Assembly: GCA_963834685.1 (NCBI GenBank)
Contig: CAWICW010000020.1
Coordinates: 186,001 to 250,000, forward strand
Length of the DNA stretch: 64,000 bases
Direction of reading: 5' to 3'
Source: Palsa-504 sp963834685
GTDB taxonomy: Bacteria; Actinomycetota; Actinomycetes; Streptosporangiales; Streptosporangiaceae
Shown here in pieces: positions 26,133-34,241 of this stretch. Position numbers and translations under genes: made by a program. A model generated the notes under the pieces. The model was not told the origin of the DNA, made no database searches, and saw only the letters and a list, made by a program, of their open reading frames with translations. Position 1 is the stretch's first letter. Every line of letters begins with the position of its first letter.

Positions 26133-27554
26133 ATGAGGCTGCTCCGCCGGATCGCGGTCACCATCGCGGGCACCGTGATCCTCGCCGTCGGTGTGGTGCT
26201 CTTGGTGGCGCCCGGGCCGGGCCTGGTGGTAATAGCGGTGGCGCTGGCCGTGTTCGCCATCGAGTACCAATGGGCCAGACGCCATCTTGCTGCTGTGCAG
26301 GCACGCGCCCGTTCGGCGGCTCTCAAGGCAGCAGCCAGCCGCGTCGCCACGGCCTGCACCGTCCTTTTCGGCGTTGGCGCCCTCAGCCTTGGCGCTGTGC
26401 TGGCACTGACGGACCTCCTGCCATTCTCCGGGATCGCAACCGGCGCGAGCGTGGCCATTGCGGGCCTGACCGTGCTGGCGACCATGGCATACGGCGTCCG
26501 GGAATTGCGACGTACCAAGAAGACCGAGGAGAACGAAGAGCTGAATAAGCCTTGTCCCTCCTACAGCAGCCTTGGTCGCCATAATGGCCGCATGATCGAG
26601 GAGCTGATCGGCCGGATGGCGGCCCTGCTTGAGCCGCTCCAGGCCGCAGCCGACCCGCGGCGGTACTTTCACGCGACCTACCAGCGCACTACGATCGCGG
26701 TCGCCGAGGAACTTAAGCGCGGCGGCTTCGCCGACCCGGAGTGGGTCGAGCGCTGGGACGTCGCATTTGCCGACCTCTACCTCGATGCCCTCCAGACCGC
26801 GCTGGCCGGACGCGAGCCCAGCCGGCCCTGGGCCATCGCGTTCGGTGCCCCCGCCGACCTGCCCGCGCTCCGCCACGTACTACTTGGCATGAACGCCCAC
26901 ATCAACTACGACCTGCCGCAGGCGCTGGTGGCGGTGATCACCGACGAGCAGTTCGACGATCCGGCGCTCCTCCAACGCCGGGAGGCCGATCACAAGGCTA
27001 TCGACGCCGTGCTCGCTTCCCGGGTCGCCGCCGAGGACGACGAGCTGACCCAGATCTCCGGCCCGGGCACCTTCGTGGACCGGCTGCTCCGGCCGTTCAA
27101 CCGGCTCGGCACCCAGCGCTTTCTGCGCGAGGCACGCGAGAAGGTTTGGGCCAACGCGATCGCGCTGAGCCGGGCTCGCCGTCAGGGGCCGGACGTATAC
27201 ACCGAAGTCCTGGCCGACCTCGAGGAGCTGAGCGCGGCCAAGGTCGCTGCCCTGATGGCGCCCGGCCCGGTGCTGCTGAAGCTCGCCGCTACCGGCTTCG
27301 GCGTCCGGCTACCCGAAAGCAGCAGACCACCGCGACCAGCCTCGTTAACCGCGGCCGGCCCGTCGGCCATGGCCGTCATGAGCCGCCCGGCCCGCAGCGT
27401 CCGGCGCGCCGGATGGTCGGCGGCGATGAGCACCAGCGTGCCGCCGGGACTCAGGAACGACGGGACTCGCGGTCGCCGGGCCGCCGTCTCCGCGACCAGT
27501 TCGGGTCGGCGGGCGCGGGTTTCTATGACATCGGCCAGCCGGTCTACTAGGTGA
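26133..27554 (+). CDS. In-frame fusion of a PGPGW transmembrane domain with a DUF5995 protein; C-terminus runs into antisense debris
   Basis: From ATG 26133 a small membrane protein (two pairs of helices, LLVAPGPGLVVIAVALAVFA with the PGPGW-family core, then helices at about 75-118) continues without a stop into a DUF5995 protein beginning at Met154 (ATG 26592: MIEELIGRMAALLEPLQAAA, YFHATYQRTTIAVAEEL, LLGMNAHINYDLPQALVAVI). These are normally separate genes. A CATAAT box 6 bases before ATG 26592 suggests the DUF5995 gene has its own leaderless promoter. After about residue 397 (27325) the sequence turns low-complexity because it reads antisense to an aldolase fragment, so the natural stop has been lost. 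DUF5995 function is unknown. Confidence 0.65.
   Translation: MRLLRRIAVTIAGTVILAVGVVLLVAPGPGLVVIAVALAVFAIEYQWARRHLAAVQARARSAALKAAASRVATACTVLFGVGALSLGAVLALTDLLPFSGIATGASVAIAGLTVLATMAYGVRELRRTKKTEENEELNKPCPSYSSLGRHNGRMIEELIGRMAALLEPLQAAADPRRYFHATYQRTTIAVAEELKRGGFADPEWVERWDVAFADLYLDALQTALAGREPSRPWAIAFGAPADLPALRHVLLGMNAHINYDLPQALVAVITDEQFDDPALLQRREADHKAIDAVLASRVAAEDDELTQISGPGTFVDRLLRPFNRLGTQRFLREAREKVWANAIALSRARRQGPDVYTEVLADLEELSAAKVAALMAPGPVLLKLAATGFGVRLPESSRPPRPASLTAAGPSAMAVMSRPARSVRRAGWSAAMSTSVPPGLRNDGTRGRRAAVSATSSGRRARVSMTSASRSTR
26580..26594 (+). promoter_or_regulatory. Putative -10 box of a leaderless DUF5995 transcript
   Basis: CATAAT (26580-26585) precedes the in-frame ATG at 26592 by 6 bases, the spacing of leaderless actinobacterial genes. 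If right, the DUF5995 protein starts here and the upstream PGPGW frame is merely open across the junction. Confidence 0.4.
27330..27550 (-). pseudogene. N-terminal fragment of a Cgl0159-type (beta/alpha)8 aldolase of the inositol cluster
   Basis: The minus strand reads DRLADVIETRARRPELVAET, AARRPRVPSFLSPGGT, LVLIAADHPARRTLRAG. This matches the start of Cgl0159-family (beta/alpha)8 proteins, which sit beside iolC/iolD in actinobacterial inositol clusters (RARRPE.., AADHPAR). About 70 residues remain; the rest of the barrel is missing and no good start codon is seen. It lies downstream of iolD in the same orientation, as expected for a cluster remnant. Confidence 0.65.
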
Positions 27555-27773
27555 CAAAAGCCAGACGCGTGCCGGAAAGCCGCGTCCGCCGCCCGGGAAA
27601 GACGACTGCGTCCTTTTCAGCCATAGTTTCCGGTTTCCGTAACGATGCGATAACGGCCGCTCCGTAGCGTGGCCTGTGTGCCACGAGCCCCATTCGCCCT
27701 GTATCAGCGCCACCGTCCCGCCCTCCGAATCGGCAGGGCGCAACTAGCAACCGAACGGAAACGGGGGTTTCCG

Positions 27774-28028
27774 ATGAGTACTAGCGTGATGTTTCTTGAC
27801 TGCCCGGCCTACATGGACCGGACCGGCGCGGCCCGGTGCGGGCTCCCGGCCGCGGTGGAATACCGGTACGCCGTCCGGTCCACCGACGGGCCGCTGGAGA
27901 GCGTCAAGATCCGGTGCCCGCGTGGTCACTGCTTCAACGGCCCGCTGGAGTCGCTGCTCTGGGACGAGGCCCCGGCCGCGAGCCCGCAGCGCGGCCTGGA
28001 CAAGGACGCCTCACGACGGTCCGGCTGA
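27774..28028 (+). CDS. Hypothetical protein, 84 aa, with four spaced cysteines
   Basis: ATG 27774 begins MSTSVMFLDCPAYMDRTGAA; cysteines at 10, 22, 48 and 53 (CPAYM, ARCGLP, IRCPRGHCF) could bind zinc, as in small zinc-ribbon-like proteins. The centre YRYAVRSTDGPLESVKIRCP looks like a folded beta structure, and the gene's composition fits real coding. Function is unknown. It separates the aldolase fragment from iolD and is transcribed opposite to them. Its own promoter may lie in the 27555-27773 gap. Confidence 0.6.
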   Translation: MSTSVMFLDCPAYMDRTGAARCGLPAAVEYRYAVRSTDGPLESVKIRCPRGHCFNGPLESLLWDEAPAASPQRGLDKDASRRSG

Positions 28029-28094
28029 TTCAAGATGACCCTGATCGCCCACTGAAACCCTTTTCTGCCGAACGGGCCACACTGCGTGCGCCCC

Positions 28095-29987
28095 TCACAG
28101 GTAAGGCCGCTGCCGCTCCTTGGCCTTCTCGTAGCTGGCCCGCGCGGCCCTGGTGCTGGCCAGCTCGGCGATCTCGGCCACCGGCACGTCCCACCACGCG
28201 TCGCTGGACGGCGCGCCCAGCAGCGGGTCGGTCTCGATGTACACCAGCGTGGTCCGGTCCGCGGCCCGCGCCTTGACCAGCGCCCGGCGGAACTCCTCGA
28301 TGGTCCGCGCGCGCAGCACGTACACACCGAGGCTGGCGGCGTTGGCGGCCAGGTCGACGGGCAGGAACCCGCCGTCGAGCCGCCCGTCGGGGCTGCGGTA
28401 CCGGTAGCTGGTGCCGAACCGCTGCGCGCCGACCGACTCCGACAGGTTCCCGATCGAGGCGAACCCGTGGTTGTCCACGCAGACCACGACCAGCTTGACC
28501 CCCTCCTGCACGGCAGTGACCAGCTCGGTGGCCATCATCAGGTAGGAGCCGTCGCCGACCATGACGAACACCTCGCGGTCCGGGGCGGCCAGCTTGGCCC
28601 CGAGCCCGCCCGCGATCTCGTACCCCATGCACGAGTAGCCGTACTCGACGTGGTAGCCGCCCGGGTCGCGGGTGCGCCACAGCTTGTGCAGGTCCCCGGG
28701 CATCGATCCGGCCGCGCACAGCACGACGTCCCGCTCCCCGGAGACCTCGTTGACCACCCCGATGACCTCGGCCTGCGCGGGCCGAGGCTGGTGCCGGGTG
28801 GTGTAGGCGGCCTCCACCGTCGCCTGCCAGCGGGCCGACAGCTCCGCGGCCCGGACCCGGTAGGCCGGCTCCGCTTTCCACCCGGCCAGGGCTAGGGCCA
28901 GCGCGTCGAGCGCGGCCCGGGCGTCGGCCACCACGGCCACGCCGGACTGCTTGGCCGCGTCGAACGACGCGACGTTGATGTTGACGAACCGCACTCCCGG
29001 CTCGGCGAACGCGGTGCGGGAAGCGGTGGTGAAGTCGCTCCACCGGGTGCCGATGCCGATCACCACGTCGGCCTGGGCGGCTAGCTCGTTGGCCGCGGTG
29101 GTTCCGGTGGCGCCGATCGCGCCCGCGCACAGCGGGTTATCGGAACGCATGGTGCCCTTGCCGGCCTGGGTCTGGCCGACCGGGATGCCGAAGGTCTCGG
29201 CGAACGCCTTCAGCGCGTGCGTGGCTTCGGAGTACAAGACCCCGCCGCCCGCCACGATGAGCGGCCGCCGCGCGGACCGGATTGCCTCGGCCGCGCGGGC
29301 TACGGCCGCCGGGTCCGGCGGCGTCCGGGGGATGTGCCAGACCCGCTCGCGGAACAGCTCGGCGGGCCAGTCGTACGCCTCCGCCTGCACGTCCTGCGGC
29401 AGCGCCAGCGTCACCGCCCCGGTCTCGGCCGGGTCGGTCAGCACCCGCATGGCGGCCAGCAGCGCCGACGGCAGCTGCTCCGGCCGCCAGACGCGGTCGA
29501 AGAACCGGGACACCGGCCGGAACGCGTCGTTGACGCTGATGTCCTGGCCGGTCGGGTCCTCCAGCTGCTGCAGCACCGGGTCGGCCACCCGGGTGGCGAA
29601 GACGTCTCCCGGCAGCAGCAGCACCGGCAGCCGGTTGATGGTGGCCAGCGCCGCCCCGGTCACCATGTTCGTGGCGCCGGGCCCGACCGACGACGTGCAG
29701 GCCAGCGTGGACATCCGGTTCCGGGTCCGGGCGAACGCCACCGCGGCGTGCACCATGGCCTGCTCGTTGCGTCCCTGCAGGTACTTCAGGCCGCCGTCGT
29801 GGTCCGGGGAGAGCCCGGCTCCCAGCTCCGCCTCCAGCAGGCCCTGGCCCAGGCCCGCCACGTTGCCGTGCCCGAAGATGCCGAAGCAGCCCTCGATGAG
29901 CCGGTGCTCGGTGCCGTCGCGTTCGCTGCGCTGCGCGGCCAGGAAGCGCACCACCGCCTGCCCGACCGTCAGCCGTACCGTCGTCAT
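28095..29987 (-). CDS. iolD: 3D-(3,5/4)-trihydroxycyclohexane-1,2-dione hydrolase
   Basis: A 630-residue thiamine-diphosphate enzyme of acetolactate-synthase fold. An N-terminal Pyr domain (GIFGHGNVAGLGQGLLEAEL, YLQGRNEQAMVHAAVAFART) precedes a central domain and a C-terminal PP domain with the ThDP motif VGDGSYLMM and VDNHGF. IolD opens the diketo-inositol ring to 5-deoxy-D-glucuronate in myo-inositol breakdown. ATG 29987 overlaps the iolB stop (ATGA). Catalytic residues look intact, in contrast to the broken kinase gene of the same cluster. Confidence 0.93.
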   Translation of the reverse strand: MTTVRLTVGQAVVRFLAAQRSERDGTEHRLIEGCFGIFGHGNVAGLGQGLLEAELGAGLSPDHDGGLKYLQGRNEQAMVHAAVAFARTRNRMSTLACTSSVGPGATNMVTGAALATINRLPVLLLPGDVFATRVADPVLQQLEDPTGQDISVNDAFRPVSRFFDRVWRPEQLPSALLAAMRVLTDPAETGAVTLALPQDVQAEAYDWPAELFRERVWHIPRTPPDPAAVARAAEAIRSARRPLIVAGGGVLYSEATHALKAFAETFGIPVGQTQAGKGTMRSDNPLCAGAIGATGTTAANELAAQADVVIGIGTRWSDFTTASRTAFAEPGVRFVNINVASFDAAKQSGVAVVADARAALDALALALAGWKAEPAYRVRAAELSARWQATVEAAYTTRHQPRPAQAEVIGVVNEVSGERDVVLCAAGSMPGDLHKLWRTRDPGGYHVEYGYSCMGYEIAGGLGAKLAAPDREVFVMVGDGSYLMMATELVTAVQEGVKLVVVCVDNHGFASIGNLSESVGAQRFGTSYRYRSPDGRLDGGFLPVDLAANAASLGVYVLRARTIEEFRRALVKARAADRTTLVYIETDPLLGAPSSDAWWDVPVAEIAELASTRAARASYEKAKERQRPYL

Positions 29988-30877
29988 GGCGTGCTCCAGG
30001 TGGTCACCCGGGGATCGACCGGTTGGTTCTTCCACTGCTCGCGCACCCATGAGTGCGCCGGGTCGTCGCAGATCAGCCATTCCCGTGCCCCGGGTCCGGC
30101 CATCACGTTCAGGTAGTACAGGTCGTAGCCGGGCGCTGCCATCGACGGCCCGTGCCAGCCGTGCGGGATGATCACCACGTCCCCGCTGCGGACCTCGGCC
30201 AGCACGTCGGCGGGCCGGTCGGGCGTGCCGTACACCCGCTGGTAGGCCACGCCCGGGCCGGATCCAGGAACCGGGCCGTCTGCCACCTCGAAGTAGTAGA
30301 TCTCCTCCAGGACCGATTCGCCGGGCCGCTGCGTGTCGTGCTTGTGCGGCGGGAACGACGACCAGTTCCCGGCCGGGGTGAACACCTCGCAGGCGATCAG
30401 CCGGTCGGCTTCCAGCACGTCCGGGGTGCCGAAGTTGTTGACCCGCCGCGAGCAGGCCCCGGCCCCGCGCACCTCGACCTGGACCTGGTCCGCCTTCACG
30501 TGGCGGAACGGAAGCCCCTCCGCCTGGGAGCGGGCGCAGGCCAGCGCGAACCGGCCGCCGTGGGGGGTGCTGATCTGGTAGGCGGTGTCCCGGGGCACGT
30601 AGGCGCAGTCGGTGACCGCGGAGAACACGTCGGCGCGGCCGGCCAGATCCGCGCCGCCTGCGTCGGTGTCCACGGCGCACGAGCCGGTCAGCGGCAGCAC
30701 GATCATCTCGTTCCCGCCGGTGTCGCCCAGCTCGGTGTCTCCCGCGGCCAGGTCCAGTACGCGCAGGCCGCTATACCCCCAGCGCGCGACCTCGGGCGTT
30801 ATGCGGACGATCTCTCGTCCGTCGGCCGTGCTCCCGGCCGGGAAATGCCAGTTCACCGCCTCATTATGGATAGTCAT
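29984..30877 (-). CDS. iolB: 5-deoxy-glucuronate isomerase
   Basis: From ATG 30877 (MTIHNEAVNWHFPAGSTADG) it has 297 residues, normal for IolB. The bicupin fold is recognisable, with the metal motif PHKHDT...EEIYYFEV and the later IIPHGWHGPSMAAPGYDLYY. It isomerises 5-deoxyglucuronate to 2-deoxy-5-keto-gluconate, directly after IolD, with whose gene it overlaps. An upstream in-frame start at 30892 exists but lacks support. Its substrate for the next step would need the kinase IolC, which is broken here. Confidence 0.93.
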   Translation of the reverse strand: MTIHNEAVNWHFPAGSTADGREIVRITPEVARWGYSGLRVLDLAAGDTELGDTGGNEMIVLPLTGSCAVDTDAGGADLAGRADVFSAVTDCAYVPRDTAYQISTPHGGRFALACARSQAEGLPFRHVKADQVQVEVRGAGACSRRVNNFGTPDVLEADRLIACEVFTPAGNWSSFPPHKHDTQRPGESVLEEIYYFEVADGPVPGSGPGVAYQRVYGTPDRPADVLAEVRSGDVVIIPHGWHGPSMAAPGYDLYYLNVMAGPGAREWLICDDPAHSWVREQWKNQPVDPRVTTWSTP

Positions 30878-30919
30878 GGACGCACCGTACATCGTGGACC
30901 AGAGCGCGGGCGGCCCCGC

Positions 30920-31312
30920 TCACACACCGGACCCCCGCAGGAAGTCCTCGACCTCTGCGGTGGTCGGCATCGCCGAGGAGCACTCCAGCCGGATGGTGAC
31001 GATCGCCCCGGCCGCGTTGGCGAAGCCGATGATCCGCTCCAGCGGCCACCGGACCAGCAGCCCGTGGCACAGCGCGCGCCGCCGAACCCGTCGCCGGCGC
31101 CGATCCCGTTGGCCATAGCGGCCGAACGGATCCGCGCCGGTCCGGGTGATGACCGCGGACGTGCGGCCGTGCCGGGCCGCGGCGACCGCGACGTTCGTCG
31201 CGCTGCCGCCCAGGAACTTCCCGAACGTCTCGACGTCCTCCAGCCCCACCCCGGTCTGCAGCGGGTAGATATCCACCCCGACCCGGCCCATGGTGAGCAC
31301 GTCGTAGCTCAC
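30920..31312 (-). pseudogene. iolC: 5-dehydro-2-deoxygluconokinase with an internal deletion and frameshift
   Basis: The first 66 residues (MSYDVLTMGRVGVDIYPLQT ... KFLGGSATNVAVAAARHGRT) are a normal PfkB-type IolC N-terminus. After DPFGRYG the sequence jumps to the catalytic end of the protein, skipping about 190 residues. The catalytic motif is still there but in another frame (NGIGAGDGFGGA). A 2-base frame change then returns to the original frame for the true C-terminus (ERIIGFANAAGAIVTIRLEC). The net result is an open 130-codon frame with a scrambled active site. Start and stop overlaps with neighbours are retained. Confidence 0.85.
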
Positions 31313-32361
31313 CGCTGCTCCTCATGTCCGGTCACTGCGCCTCGTTCACTGCTGCTTATTCGCTGGCGGACCTCGGCCATCTGCACCGGCTGCTGGCGGT
31401 GCCGGGACAGCTCGCAGGCCTCGGCCACGTAGAACGCCTCCAGGGCGTCCTGCACGGTGCACGGGCTGGGCGTCTGCCCCGCCGCGACCCCGATGAACGC
31501 GGCCAGCTCGGCGACGTACGCGTCCCCGAACCGCCCCGTGAAGTCGCGGTGGGCCGGGCCGGCCGGGAAGCGCTCGCCCGGCTCGGCCGAGCGCAGCGCC
31601 ATATGGTCGTCCAGCCCGGCGCAGACGCTGCCCGCCGAGCCGAACAGCTCGAGCCGCACGTCGTAGCCGGCCTCGTTGTACCGGCTGCAGGACACCACGG
31701 CCAGGGTGCCGTCGTCGAGGGTCAAGGTGGCGCTGGCCGTGTCGACGTCGCCGGCGGCCCGGAAGAACTCCTCACCCCGGTTCGCCCCCGTTGCGTAGAC
31801 CTGCCTGACCTCACGGCCGGACACCCAGCGGATCGAGTCGAAGTCGTGCACCGCGCAGTCGCGGAAGATCCCGCCCGACCCCGGGATGTACCCGGCCGGC
31901 GGCGGCGCCGCGTCGAACGTCGTCGACCTGATCGTGTGCAGCCAGCCGAGCGATCCCGACTGCGCCGCCTCCCGGGCCGCCCGGTACCCGGCGTCGAACC
32001 GCCGCTGGAACCCGATCTGCACCGCCGTCGCGCTGCCGCTGGCCGACTTGATCACGTCCAGCGTGCCCTCCGCGTCGGACGCGACCGGCTTCTCGCAGAA
32101 CACCGGCACCCCGGCCTGCACGCCGCGCTTGATCAGCTCTGGATGCGTGCCGGTCGGGGCCGCGATGACCAGCGCGTCGATACCCGCATCGAGCAGTTCC
32201 GTCACCGACTCGGCGGTCTGCGCCCCCAGTTCCCCGGCGACCTGCCGCGCCCGGTCCAGGTCCGCGTCCGTGATGATCAGCGAGTCAACCCCCGGCAGGC
32301 CGCGCAGCGTGCTGGCGTGGAACACGCCGATCCGCCCTACCCCGATGAGTCCGATACGCAT
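31309..32361 (-). CDS. iolG: myo-Inositol 2-dehydrogenase (Gfo/Idh/MocA family)
   Basis: A 350-residue dehydrogenase: NAD-binding GLIGVGRIGVFHASTL at the N-terminus, the EKP motif in VFCEKPVASDAEGT, the catalytic-domain segment FQRRFDAGYRAAREAAQSGS, GGIFRDCAVHDFDSIRWVSG with the active-site Asp/His, and a normal C-terminus. It should oxidise myo-inositol to 2-keto-myo-inositol, the entry step of the pathway. It leads the iol operon: its stop overlaps the deleted iolC start (ATGA). The AT-rich region 32400-32470 upstream carries the likely promoter. Confidence 0.9.
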   Translation of the reverse strand: MRIGLIGVGRIGVFHASTLRGLPGVDSLIITDADLDRARQVAGELGAQTAESVTELLDAGIDALVIAAPTGTHPELIKRGVQAGVPVFCEKPVASDAEGTLDVIKSASGSATAVQIGFQRRFDAGYRAAREAAQSGSLGWLHTIRSTTFDAAPPPAGYIPGSGGIFRDCAVHDFDSIRWVSGREVRQVYATGANRGEEFFRAAGDVDTASATLTLDDGTLAVVSCSRYNEAGYDVRLELFGSAGSVCAGLDDHMALRSAEPGERFPAGPAHRDFTGRFGDAYVAELAAFIGVAAGQTPSPCTVQDALEAFYVAEACELSRHRQQPVQMAEVRQRISSSERGAVTGHEEQR

Positions 32362-32409
32362 GAGGTTCCCCTGCGCTGCCCGGTGATCTGGTGCTCACAG
32401 CCTTGTCGG

Positions 32410-32475
32410 GCCCTGGGAGCATGTCAAGGTGATGTCTTATTGATAGTACATACTCTAAGGCAGACATTAGCGGAG
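32410..32475. promoter_or_regulatory. AT-rich divergent promoter region between iolG and gltX
   Basis: In an otherwise GC-rich window this stretch (ATGTCAAGGTGATGTCTTAT, then TGATAGTACATAC) is strikingly AT-rich. It lies between the leftward iolG start (32361) and the rightward gltX start (32565). It repeats the octamer ATGTCAAG seen beside the GntR gene at 21225-21232, compatible with a shared regulator. Confidence 0.45.
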
Positions 32476-32564
32476 CTACCGGCCGCTCCCGCCGGCTCCG
32501 GCGCCGCCGTGGCGGTACGCTGCTTGCGGCCTTGATAAACGCGTCGTCCAGGAGCCGCAAGCTC

Positions 32565-34205
32565 ATGCTGAGCCAGCACGTCATCGATTCCCTGTTCCCG
32601 TCGGATCTGCCCGAGCCCGGGCACTGGGAGCGCCGCTATCCGCCACGCGACCTGCCCGAAGGCGCCGAAGTCACCCGGTTCTCGCCCAGTCCGACCGGCT
32701 TCCTGCACATCGGCGGCGTGTACGTGGCCACCATCGACGTAGATGTCGCCCGGCACTCCGGCGGCCGTTACCTGGTCCGCCTGGAGGACACCGACCAGGC
32801 CCGGGTCACCGAGGGCGCGGCCGAGCAGTTCGCCGAGGCGTTCGCCTACTTCTCCATCCGCCCCGACGAGGACGACCAGACCGGCCACTACGGGCCGTAC
32901 GCGCAGTCCGGGCGCGCCGCCACCTACCTGACCTACGTCCGCGAACTGCTCCGCCAAGGCAAGGCGTACCCGTGCTTCGCGACCAAGCAGGACCTGGAGG
33001 AGATCACGGCCCGGCAGCGGGCGGCAGGCGCCCTGCCGGGCTACTACGGCCAGTGGGCCATCTGGCGCGATGCCCCCGAAGAGCAGGTCACCGAGCGGCT
33101 GGCCGCCGGGGATCCCTACGTGGTCAGGTTCCGTTCCCCGGGCGTGGCCGGGGCGAGGGTGAGTTTCACCGACGCGATCCGCGGCGAGCTGACCCTCGAC
33201 GACAACCGCAACGACGCGGTGATCCTGAAGAGCAGCGCCACCGAATCGAGGCTGCCGACCTACCACTTCGCGCACGCCGTCGACGACCACCTGATGCGGG
33301 TCACCCTGGTCATCCGCGGCGAGGAGTGGATCTCCTCGGTGCCGTTGCACCTGCAGCTGTTCGACGCGCTCGGTTTCCCCCGCGTCCGGTACGCGCACGT
33401 TGCCCTGCTGATGAAGCAGGACGGGGGAAGCCGCCGCAAGCTGTCCAAGCGGAAGGACCCGGAAGCCAGCGTCACCTTCTACATCGAGCAGGGCTTCCCG
33501 GCCCCGGCCGTGCAGTACTACCTGCGCGGCCTGGCCAACGGCCGGCTGGCCGAGATGCCGCTGAGCCAGGCGCTGACCGAGCCGATCCGGCTGTCCGAGA
33601 TGGGTACCGCGGGCCCGCTGGTCGACATGGTCAAGCTCGACGACATCTGCGCCGACTACATCGCCACCCTGCCCGGTGAGCAGATCCTCGCCGAGGTCAC
33701 CACCTGGGCGCAGCGCTACGCCCCCGACCTCGTGCCGGTCCTGGAAGCCGAGCGGCCGCTGGCGCTGCGCGCCCTGGCCATCGAGCGCGAAGACACCGAC
33801 AAGCCGCGCAAGGACCTGCGTAAGTGGGCGGACTTCCCGGCCGTCTACGGCTACTTCTTCCCGGAGCTCTTTACCGTCGTCACCGACCCCGCCGACCCCC
33901 GGTTCGGCGGCCTGGACCCCGACCTGGTCCGCGCCGTCGCCGACGCCTTCGCCCGCAGCTACCAGCCGCCGGGGGTGGACACCGACTGGTTCGGTCAGAT
34001 CCGCCAGCTCGCGGCGGACCTCGGATTCGCCCCCAACCAGAAGGTCTACAAGCAGGACCCGGAGGCCTACCCGGGCTCCATCCGCGAAGCCTCGCAGATC
34101 ATCCGGATCCTGCTCACCGGAACGCCGCGCAGCCCGGACCTGGCGTCCGTGGCCGCCGCGCTCGGCACCGACGAGGTACTCCGCCGGATCCGCGCGCTCC
34201 GGTAA
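32565..34205 (+). CDS. gltX: Glutamate--tRNA ligase, non-canonical (Firmicutes-like) subtype
   Basis: ATG 32565, preceded by AGGAG, gives 546 residues. Class I synthetase motifs are clear: SPSPTGFLHIGGVY (the HIGH element) and KLSKRKDPEAS (the KMSKS element), with EDTDQARVTEGAAEQ between. The HIGGVYVATID form, the YYGQWAIWRDAP insert and the YYLRGLANGRLAEMPL segment resemble the GltX variety of many Firmicutes rather than the usual actinobacterial GluRS (HIGGARTAL type). It may be a second GluRS with a special task, such as antibiotic tolerance, or acquired by transfer. No tRNA gene is adjacent. Confidence 0.88.
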   Translation: MLSQHVIDSLFPSDLPEPGHWERRYPPRDLPEGAEVTRFSPSPTGFLHIGGVYVATIDVDVARHSGGRYLVRLEDTDQARVTEGAAEQFAEAFAYFSIRPDEDDQTGHYGPYAQSGRAATYLTYVRELLRQGKAYPCFATKQDLEEITARQRAAGALPGYYGQWAIWRDAPEEQVTERLAAGDPYVVRFRSPGVAGARVSFTDAIRGELTLDDNRNDAVILKSSATESRLPTYHFAHAVDDHLMRVTLVIRGEEWISSVPLHLQLFDALGFPRVRYAHVALLMKQDGGSRRKLSKRKDPEASVTFYIEQGFPAPAVQYYLRGLANGRLAEMPLSQALTEPIRLSEMGTAGPLVDMVKLDDICADYIATLPGEQILAEVTTWAQRYAPDLVPVLEAERPLALRALAIEREDTDKPRKDLRKWADFPAVYGYFFPELFTVVTDPADPRFGGLDPDLVRAVADAFARSYQPPGVDTDWFGQIRQLAADLGFAPNQKVYKQDPEAYPGSIREASQIIRILLTGTPRSPDLASVAAALGTDEVLRRIRALR

Positions 34206-34241
34206 CGTTCCCGGAACGATCCGGGCGTACCGTGGCCTTTC
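34201..34241 (+). promoter_or_regulatory. Leaderless promoter block shared with 38830-38869
   Basis: The block 34201-34233 starts GGTAACGTTCCCGGAACG and contains the 13-bp palindrome CGTTCCCGGAACG and a TACCGT -10-like box eight bases before the GTG at 34242. It matches 38830-38862 at 31 of 33 positions. Its first bases include the gltX stop codon, so the promoter overlaps the end of gltX. Confidence 0.7.
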
